Below, in pieces: positions 57,688-64,000 of a stretch of 64,000 bases of DNA. The stretch comes from Pseudogulbenkiania subflava DSM 22618 (lineage in GTDB: Bacteria > Pseudomonadota > Gammaproteobacteria > Burkholderiales > Chromobacteriaceae). The position numbers and the translations under genes are program-made. Under the pieces are notes generated by a model. That model was not told where the DNA came from. It ran no database searches and saw nothing but the letters and a program-made list of their open reading frames with translations. Where the stretch lies: assembly GCF_900177275.1 (NCBI RefSeq), contig NZ_FXAG01000003.1, positions 251,008 through 315,007 of the forward strand, in the 5' to 3' direction. Within the stretch, counting starts at the first letter, position 1. Every line of letters begins with the position of its first letter.

Positions 57688-59187
57688 TCAGCCGCTCTTC
57701 TTGGTCGTGGTTTTCTTGGCGGGCGCTTTCTGCGGTTTGGTGGCTTCGGGAACGATGGCCGGCGGTGCATCCATCGTGGTGGTGGCCCCCAGGGTCACCG
57801 GCTGGATGGCATTCTTGTCGATGGTCGCACTCGGCACCAGCGAGGTGTCGCAGGCCTGCCACTCGTCGGACGGGCTGCCATCGAACGTGAGCGACTCCTT
57901 CGGCTTGACCTCCAGCGCCTCCAGCAGCATGCCGGAGCTGGCCAGTTGCCGCGCTTGCGCCAACAGCAGGTCGCTCTCGGCATTGATCACGGCGCGCTTG
58001 GCGTCGTACAGCTCGTTCTCGCTGTCCAACAAGTCGAGCAGGGTACGCTGGCCGATCTCGAACTGGCTGCGGTAGGCGTCGCGCGCTTTCTCGGTGGAGA
58101 GCGAATGCAGGCGCAGCGGGTCGATCTGCTCGCCGATGCGACGGATATCGTTGTAGGCGATCTGGACCGTCTGGTGGATGTCGCGACAGGCTTTCTGCTG
58201 CAGGTCGCGGGTTGCCTCGCGGCGCTCGGCGGAGGCCCGCAGACGGGCGCGATCGGCACCGCCACGGAACAGGTTCATATTGAGCACCACCTCGATCACA
58301 CCGATCTTGTGCACGCCCCCCACGCCATCCAGATTGTTGGTGTGTTCATACTGGGCGCGCAGGTCGGCGGTGGGCGAGAAGGCGCCCTTGCGCACGTCGA
58401 CCTCGGCCGTGGCGGCGCGCACGCTCTCCACGGCGGAGAGGTATTGCGGGTTGCGCTGGAAGGCCTGCTTGAACATGTCGCTCGGTTCCTGCTTCGCGAC
58501 CGTGAACGGCGCCGGCTTGCTCAGATTCATCGGTGGCGGCATGCCGACGATGCGGGTGAAACGTACCGTCACGTCGTGCAGGTTGGCTTCTTCGGTGATG
58601 AGGTTCGATTCTGCCAGCGCCAGACGACCGGTGGCCTGTTCCAGGTCGACGCGCCGCCCCACTCCGGCCGCGACCTTCTGCATCAGTTGCTGGTGAATCC
58701 CCTTGTGCACGGCGTAGTTGTACTGGGCCAGCTCGAGCAGCTGGCGGAAGCGCAGCACATCGAGGTAGGCGCGCGTCGCTTCCAGTGCCTGGTTCTCCGA
58801 CTCGGAGAGGAAGTCGAAATAGCTGGCACGCCGGGTATGATCGAGCTGGCGCACCAGGTTCACGGTGGAGAAGCCCTTGAACAGGTTCTGCTGCAGCCCA
58901 GCCGACCAGCCATAGCGGTCAAAATCTTGGTTGCCCCCCGACAGCGGCGGCTCGTTGTGGTCTTCATGGGCGTACTTGTAGTTCACGTCGACGGTCGGGA
59001 AGAACTCGGAACGGCCGATGCCGATTTCCTCGGTAGACTGGCGGAAGGTGCGCCACTTCACCTGCACCTCAGGATTGTTCACCACGGTATTCTCTACGGC
59101 GCTTCTTAAATCGGTCACTTCGGCACACAATGCTCCACTAGCAAAGCCCAGGCCGAGTAACGCGAGGCTTATTTTTCGCAGTTTCAT
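57688..59187 (-). CDS. lapE: TolC-family outer-membrane protein of a type I secretion system (LapE-like)
   Basis: 499 residues. Signal peptide (1-22), then paired outer-membrane efflux domains: VKWRTFRQSTEEIGIGRSEF, YGWSAGLQQNLFKGFSTVNL and GVHKIGVIEVVLNMNLFRGG. The C-terminal tail beyond residue 440 is long, ends in lysines (PAKKTTTKKSG) and contains a Cys. Next to lapG-lapD and near the giant adhesin, so it is presumably the exporter pore for that adhesin; the ABC and adaptor partners are not in the window. Confidence 0.85.
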   Translation of the reverse strand: MKLRKISLALLGLGFASGALCAEVTDLRSAVENTVVNNPEVQVKWRTFRQSTEEIGIGRSEFFPTVDVNYKYAHEDHNEPPLSGGNQDFDRYGWSAGLQQNLFKGFSTVNLVRQLDHTRRASYFDFLSESENQALEATRAYLDVLRFRQLLELAQYNYAVHKGIHQQLMQKVAAGVGRRVDLEQATGRLALAESNLITEEANLHDVTVRFTRIVGMPPPMNLSKPAPFTVAKQEPSDMFKQAFQRNPQYLSAVESVRAATAEVDVRKGAFSPTADLRAQYEHTNNLDGVGGVHKIGVIEVVLNMNLFRGGADRARLRASAERREATRDLQQKACRDIHQTVQIAYNDIRRIGEQIDPLRLHSLSTEKARDAYRSQFEIGQRTLLDLLDSENELYDAKRAVINAESDLLLAQARQLASSGMLLEALEVKPKESLTFDGSPSDEWQACDTSLVPSATIDKNAIQPVTLGATTTMDAPPAIVPEATKPQKAPAKKTTTKKSG

Positions 59188-59268
59188 GGCTACGTCCTAT
59201 TATGAAGATCAGTTAAGTGCTGCACGCTCGTCTACGCTACATGCCCATTGCAACCAGGACCACGCCAG

Positions 59269-59991
59269 ATGGCACTTTGTCATAACCGACACCGCCGCAA
59301 CGCCCAGCCAAGTCCTCGGACATGGAGGGCGCGGTCGACCCTGCTGATTTGGGCAATCATCAGTCTGGTCTCGGCTTGCGCAACGCCGAAAAGTGACGCT
59401 GCACTGGATTTTTCCCGGCAATTCCAGGCCATTCAGAAATTCGGCCCACGTGGAGTCGAGAACTACGAAGCATGGCGGTCGCTTATCTCTGTTTTAGGAA
59501 ACCGTACTGAAAATGCCAAGGTAATTGAGGTCAACGAGTTTTTTAACCGCCGCATCTTGTTTCGCGATGACACAATCGTCTGGCATCAGGACGACTACTG
59601 GGCCACACCGATCGAAACCCTGGGCAAGGGGGCCGGCGACTGCGAGGATTTCGTTATCGCCAAGTACATGACGCTGACCCTGCTGGGCATCCCCGCCGCC
59701 AAGTTCAGGCTGACCTACGTGCGTGCCTTGCTGGGCGGGCCCGGCAGCACCCTCAGCCAGGCGCACATGGTGCTGGCCTACTACCCCGCCCCGGAGGGGG
59801 AGCCACTGGTGCTGGATAACCTGATTACCGACATCAAGCCCGCCTCGCAGCGCCCCGACCTGGTGCCGGTCTTCAGTTTCAACAATGATGGTGTCTGGAT
59901 GCCCGGCAACAACGCTCGCCCGGCCGGCAACGTGCAGCGTCTGACGCGCTGGATGAACCTGCAGGAACGGATGCGGGCGGAAGGTTTTTGA
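59269..59991 (+). CDS. lapG: Periplasmic cysteine protease LapG
   Basis: 240 residues from ATG 59269. Hydrophobic leader (24-37) ending in LVSAC, so possibly a lipoprotein. Catalytic triad visible: Cys125 in GAGDCEDFVIAKY, His166 in SQAHMVLAYY, Asp183 in LVLDNLI. Together these identify a bacterial transglutaminase-like cysteine peptidase of the LapG family, which cuts the N-terminal retention module of a LapA-type adhesin when c-di-GMP is low. Confidence 0.9.
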   Translation: MALCHNRHRRNAQPSPRTWRARSTLLIWAIISLVSACATPKSDAALDFSRQFQAIQKFGPRGVENYEAWRSLISVLGNRTENAKVIEVNEFFNRRILFRDDTIVWHQDDYWATPIETLGKGAGDCEDFVIAKYMTLTLLGIPAAKFRLTYVRALLGGPGSTLSQAHMVLAYYPAPEGEPLVLDNLITDIKPASQRPDLVPVFSFNNDGVWMPGNNARPAGNVQRLTRWMNLQERMRAEGF

Positions 59992-60018
59992 CATGGCGGC
60001 GAGAGCGGAGGGAGGACG

Positions 60019-61941
60019 ATGAAACGAGCCCATATGACGCTGATCGAACAGGTCTGGCTGCTGGTGGCGATGACGCTGTTCACCACTGTCCTCGCCAGCC
60101 TCACGGTCAGCCTGCTCACCGCGCGCGACTACCTGTCGCAGCAGCTGTATGCCCAGAGCGTCAGCGGCGCCAATGCCCTGGCGCTGTCGATCAACCAGTA
60201 CCAGGCCGACCCGGCGATGAGCGAAACGCTGATCAACGCCACCTTCGACAACGCCCACTACCGCCTCATCCGCTGGACTGGGATCGACGGCAAGACCCGC
60301 CTGGAACGGGTCAACCAGCAGCTGGAGGAACAGGTGCCGCGCTGGTTCCAGCAGCTGCTGCCGCTCACTCCCCGCCCGGCTTCGGCCAACCTTTCCCGGG
60401 GCTGGCTGCAGGCCGGCACCATCACCGTCGAGGCGCAAACCAGCTACGCCTGGATCGCGTTGTGGCAGGGCTCGCTGCGCATGCTGGCCTGGCTGTCGCT
60501 GGCGGCGCTGCTGACCGGCGCGTTGGCCACCATTGGCATCCGCTACATTCGCCGCCAGCTGCACCAGGTGGTCCAGCAGGCCGAGGCGCTCAGCGAGCGC
60601 CGCTTCGTCACCATGGCGGAGCCCGGCACCCCCGAGCTGTCGGCCGTGGCACGCGCCATGAATACGCTCTCCGGGCGCATCAAGTCGATGCTGGACGAGG
60701 CCGCACGCCATATCGACCAGCTGCGTGCCGCCACCCTGTCCGACCCGTTGACCGGCCTGGCCAACCGTTCGCGCTTCGAAGAGCGCATGATCGGCGAACT
60801 GGCCGACCCTCAAGCCATCGCCGAAGGCGAACTGATGCTGGTGCGGCTGCCCGACTTGGCCGACGCCAACAAGCGGCTCGGCGGCGACGCGGTCAACCGC
60901 CGGCTCAAGCACGTGGCCTTGGAGCTGCAGCAGTCCGCCAGCGGCCAGGCCGGCTGGCAGGCCGCCCGCCTGCGCGGCGCCGAGTTCGTGTTGCTGATGC
61001 CGGGAGCCGAACCACAGGCGGCGGAACGACTGGCCACGGAGCTGGGGCAGCGCTGGCAGGAGGCCAGCGACTCGGCTGCCAGCGGCTGGCGCGCCGCGCT
61101 CGGCCTCACCCGCTATGCCCAGCATGACACCTTGCCGGCGATCCTGCTGCGCGCCAACGAGGCCGTGACCCTGGCCGAACAACAAAGCGGCAAGAGCTGG
61201 TGCCGCTACGACCCGGATGGCGGCGCGCTGCCGAGCAGCGATTTCGACTGGAACAAGCGGCTGCGCGAGGCGCTGGCCGGCCACGCCTTCCGTCTCGCCT
61301 TCTACCCAGTGGTGAATGGCGAGGGCGCCGTGATCCATCAGGAAGGCATGATCACGCTACCGCAGCAGGGGGCCAGCGCGCTGCGTGCCGGCACCCTCAC
61401 CGCCCACGCCGCCCGTCTCGGCCTGAGCCCGGCGCTGGATCAGGAAGCCATCGAGCAGGCCCTGCTCTCGCTGGCCGGGCAGCGTGTCATCGCCGTCAAC
61501 CTGAGCGCGCCCTCGCTGGATGCCCCCTACGCCTTCACCGAGACGGTACGTGACCGGCTGCAGGCCAGCCTGCCCAAGGGCAAGCTGGCGCTGGAATGGC
61601 TGGAGCCGGGCCTGGCCGAACGCTGGCCCGCGTTCCAGGGCTTCTGCCGGTCGATTCGGCCGCTGGGCGTGCGCATCGGGCTGGAGATGACCGGCGAGCA
61701 CTTCAACCTGCTGGCCCGGTTGCACGAGGTGTCGCTCGACTACCTGGTGATCGACGGCGCGCTGATCCGTGGCGCCGAGAGCGACCCCGGAGCGCAGCTG
61801 CTGCTGTCCAACCTGCTGCAGGTGGCACGCATGCTCGACCTCGATGTGTACGCCAAGGGCGTGACGACCTCGGCGGAGGGCCGCCAGCTGCTGCAGGCCG
61901 GCGTGGACGGCATCACCGGGCCGGGGGTGAGTGCGGCCTGA
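60019..61941 (+). CDS. lapD: c-di-GMP receptor LapD (HAMP-GGDEF-EAL, catalytically degenerate)
   Basis: 640 residues. Helix 1 (12-32), a periplasmic domain of about 110 residues (the LapD_MoxY-type output domain), helix 2 (151-172), HAMP (about 174-225), degenerate GGDEF (RLRGAEFVLL at 317-326) and EAL (HQEGMITL in place of EAL). The catalytic motifs are lost, as in other LapD proteins that only bind c-di-GMP. High c-di-GMP lets LapD hold LapG inactive. The gene follows lapG closely and should be in the same operon; GGAGG-type site before the ATG. Confidence 0.9.
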   Translation: MKRAHMTLIEQVWLLVAMTLFTTVLASLTVSLLTARDYLSQQLYAQSVSGANALALSINQYQADPAMSETLINATFDNAHYRLIRWTGIDGKTRLERVNQQLEEQVPRWFQQLLPLTPRPASANLSRGWLQAGTITVEAQTSYAWIALWQGSLRMLAWLSLAALLTGALATIGIRYIRRQLHQVVQQAEALSERRFVTMAEPGTPELSAVARAMNTLSGRIKSMLDEAARHIDQLRAATLSDPLTGLANRSRFEERMIGELADPQAIAEGELMLVRLPDLADANKRLGGDAVNRRLKHVALELQQSASGQAGWQAARLRGAEFVLLMPGAEPQAAERLATELGQRWQEASDSAASGWRAALGLTRYAQHDTLPAILLRANEAVTLAEQQSGKSWCRYDPDGGALPSSDFDWNKRLREALAGHAFRLAFYPVVNGEGAVIHQEGMITLPQQGASALRAGTLTAHAARLGLSPALDQEAIEQALLSLAGQRVIAVNLSAPSLDAPYAFTETVRDRLQASLPKGKLALEWLEPGLAERWPAFQGFCRSIRPLGVRIGLEMTGEHFNLLARLHEVSLDYLVIDGALIRGAESDPGAQLLLSNLLQVARMLDLDVYAKGVTTSAEGRQLLQAGVDGITGPGVSAA

Positions 61942-61968
61942 GTCGTCCACAGTCGTCCCGGCAAAGAA

Positions 61969-61992
61969 AACGGGCCTCGCAGGGAGGCCCGT
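61969..61992. terminator. Terminator between lapD and the adhesin gene
   Basis: AACGGGCCTC / GGAGGCCCGTT stem with a 4-nt loop; on the minus strand it is followed by TTTTC. Serves the two convergent genes. Confidence 0.75.
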
Positions 61993-62012
61993 TGCAGTTG
62001 ATGCAGACAACC

Positions 62013-64000
62013 TCAGATGAAGGTATGGGTCACTGTATTCTCGACGTTGATCGTCACCGTCGTCCCGCTGACATCGAGGTGGAACTGAGTGTATTCGACC
62101 CCGCCGATGTTGACCGTCGTGCCCGCCGGTGCCGTGGCCGGATCGACAACGTCGATGTTCACCGCGTCCCCGCTCTGGCCACGCACAAACAGCGTGTGAT
62201 CCGCGTTGTTGGTGAAGTTGAGCACATCCTCCGGCCGCAGCTGCAGCGTGGTATGGGTCGCTGCCCCGTTCATCTGCAACTGCTCGACATCGCTCAGCTT
62301 GGCACCGGTCAGGTCCACCAGCCCGGCGGTGTCGAAGCGCACGGTATCCACGCCGTTGCCACCATCGATGGTGTCGCCGATGCCGTAGATCAACAGATCG
62401 TTGCCATCTCCCCCCACCAGCACCGCATGACCGATCGAGCCGTCCAGAGTGTCGTCGCCACCGTAGCCGAAGACGTAGGGATGGTCCACCGTTGCCACCA
62501 GGTTGATGTTGGGCGAGTCATCCCCCACCACACTACGATCAGCCGGATAGAGCGTGGCGTCGATCTGGCTGGCCACGGTGTCACCGTCGCCATCGCTCGC
62601 GGTAACTCCGAACGACAGGTCGATCGGCTGCCCCGGAGCCTCTTGACTGTAAGAGAAGGCTCCCAGCGAGAAGGTATCAGTGTCGGTGGCACCGGCCACG
62701 TTCACCGCGCTGAAGGTATCGGTCGAGCTAATCTGGTAGCTCCAGCCATCGTGCATGCCGGTGATCAGGATGCTGTTGCCCAGATCGGTGATGCTCAGCC
62801 CCTGTGTGTTGTTGGCCACGATGTTGTGGCTGGCATCGTAGATCGTGATATTGGATACGCTGAGATTCAGCTGTGTCTCCCCGGCATCGGTGGTCCCGTA
62901 AATCTGGTCGTTGTCGGCCACGATCGCCGTCAGCGTCAGATTAGCCGTGGAGTTTGGATTGCCGGTGATGTACACCAACTGCTCGAAGCCGGACACCGTA
63001 TTGTGGTCGGTGTAGCTATAACCGTTCTTGTCGATCGTCAGTCCGTTGACGAAGTCGATGCGCACATTGTCGGTGCTGTTGAGGGTCTGACCATTGCCCA
63101 CCCCGATATCATCCTTATCAGTATTTACCGGGCCCGAGGTCGACGACAGGATCACGTCCTGCGTCGTGCCACCGACATCCGTTATGCCTTTGATGGTGAC
63201 GCTGCCACCACCGATACTGCTGAGATCGGTCACCTGCACATCACCCATTCCGCTGGCAATGATGCCGAAAGTGGTCAGTGTATAGCTGTCGGTGAGCGGA
63301 TCGATGTCGACGATGAAGCCTCTGACCTCGGGGTCGCCATTGGTTGAGTAAAACTCATTCGTCGTTGCGATCAGCTCGGTTTTATCCACTGCAAGCGTTA
63401 CTGGATCTCGGTAATAGAACAGATACAGCTGCTCGGCAACACCATTCACCTCGACCGTTAATAGATTGCCATTGACATCATGGGCAGCCAGCCCTTCGAC
63501 GATAGGTGTGCCATTGGCTTGGGTAAATATCACGGACCCTACCCCATCCGCTCCGGTATGGCCGGTGAAGTTCAGCTCGTCGGTGACGCTATGGGTGGTA
63601 GCTGTCTGGTCGACCATATGGGCGGTGTCCGGGGTGAAGGCGGACGGCACGTCGTCGACGATGTTGATGACCAGATTGCCAGCCGGTGCGCTATCGCCGT
63701 CGGCGTCGGTGACCACCACCGCGAAGCTGGCATTCGTGTTGTCGCCGGCGGTGTTGTCGAGCAGCGTGTAGCTGTAGCTGATGGTGCCGATGCCGGTGGC
63801 GGCATCGTAGACATAGCTCGCCGTCAGTTGGCCCGTCGTGCCGTTTGGCAATGTCTCGACGGGGAACGTCGTCGACGTGCCGGTCAGCACATGGCCGCCG
63901 AGCGACACGGCTTGAATGCCATCCGGCGAGGTGAAGCCGATGCTGCCGGAGGTGGTCTCGGAGGTGGCGGCCGAATTCGAACCGGCCGGTTCGCCGACAC
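62013..64000 (-). CDS. Giant RTX / T1SS-143-repeat adhesin (LapA-like), C-terminal part
   Basis: The frame stays open to the window edge on the minus strand, so this is the C-terminal 660 residues of a longer protein. It holds T1SS-143-type repeats (FTSPDGIQAV, SFAVVVTDADGDSAPAGN...), an RTX block (GYGGDDTLDG, GGDGNDLLIYG, DGGNGVDTVRFD) and a C-terminal type I secretion target domain ending VTHTFI. Such adhesins are exported by type I systems and held at the surface until LapG cleaves them. The retention module would be upstream and is not visible. Confidence 0.85.
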   Translation of the reverse strand, partial: VGEPAGSNSAATSETTSGSIGFTSPDGIQAVSLGGHVLTGTSTTFPVETLPNGTTGQLTASYVYDAATGIGTISYSYTLLDNTAGDNTNASFAVVVTDADGDSAPAGNLVINIVDDVPSAFTPDTAHMVDQTATTHSVTDELNFTGHTGADGVGSVIFTQANGTPIVEGLAAHDVNGNLLTVEVNGVAEQLYLFYYRDPVTLAVDKTELIATTNEFYSTNGDPEVRGFIVDIDPLTDSYTLTTFGIIASGMGDVQVTDLSSIGGGSVTIKGITDVGGTTQDVILSSTSGPVNTDKDDIGVGNGQTLNSTDNVRIDFVNGLTIDKNGYSYTDHNTVSGFEQLVYITGNPNSTANLTLTAIVADNDQIYGTTDAGETQLNLSVSNITIYDASHNIVANNTQGLSITDLGNSILITGMHDGWSYQISSTDTFSAVNVAGATDTDTFSLGAFSYSQEAPGQPIDLSFGVTASDGDGDTVASQIDATLYPADRSVVGDDSPNINLVATVDHPYVFGYGGDDTLDGSIGHAVLVGGDGNDLLIYGIGDTIDGGNGVDTVRFDTAGLVDLTGAKLSDVEQLQMNGAATHTTLQLRPEDVLNFTNNADHTLFVRGQSGDAVNIDVVDPATAPAGTTVNIGGVEYTQFHLDVSGTTVTINVENTVTHTFI

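Noticed and set aside
59494..61338. Minus-strand open frame opposite lapG/lapD
   Set aside because: Low-complexity His/Gln/Gly-rich shadow translation; lapG and lapD carry catalytic and domain motifs.

Overview
The window looks like a GC-rich betaproteobacterial chromosome, most likely of the Neisseriales (Chromobacteriaceae-like). That placement is an inference from gene content and gene order: atpIBEFHAGDC behind mnmG-rsmG-parA-parB, glmU and glmS downstream, and a yraL/lpoA/yraN/diaA/dolP cluster. Two mobile elements interrupt the housekeeping backbone.

Region 1 (1-500): the 3' end of an M24 metallopeptidase gene, a terminator, and a short 20-bp-period tandem repeat. Region 2 (501-18299): a 17.8-kb island bounded by inverted arrays of a 20-bp site (consensus GTGACAAANATGTNNGCACT). 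Its right boundary lies 29 bp beyond the glmS stop codon, where Tn7-like elements insert. It carries a lone restriction-endonuclease-like gene at the left edge and a large metal-resistance cargo. On the minus strand this cargo holds a CzcCBA-type RND efflux system with CzcI-like and accessory proteins, a multicopper oxidase, a copper P-type ATPase with N-terminal YHS domains, and several small membrane or periplasmic proteins. No transposase gene and no metal-responsive regulator are visible in it.

Region 3 (18.3-41.6 kb): housekeeping genes. These are glmS and a DeoR-type regulator, glmU, the complete F1Fo ATP synthase operon, parAB, rsmG, mnmG, an OlsB-like acyltransferase, trmO, a Tim44-like protein, an EAL-domain protein, then dolP-diaA-yraN-lpoA facing rsmI, and tRNA-Leu(CAA).

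Region 4 (41513-53929): a 12.3-kb integrative element in the 3' end of tRNA-Leu, bounded by a perfect 131-bp direct repeat. It encodes a tyrosine integrase, an AlpA-like regulator, a primase/helicase-type replication protein next to an array of eight TGTCCGG iteron-like motifs, and a long minus-strand operon. That operon includes a small-terminase-like protein and a phage-scaffold-like protein, but no portal, major capsid, large terminase or tail gene. This is the layout expected of a helper-dependent phage satellite (PICI/P4-like), and it is the most interesting system in the window. AT-richer cargo genes of unknown function sit at its tRNA end, and a third att-like site lies in its middle.

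Region 5 (54-64 kb): small enzymes (YCII, VOC, MgtC-like, ParB-like, TatD), then a Lap-type biofilm locus. The Lap locus consists of a TolC-family exporter (LapE), the periplasmic protease LapG, the degenerate c-di-GMP receptor LapD, and the C-terminal part of a giant RTX/T1SS-143 adhesin that runs off the window.
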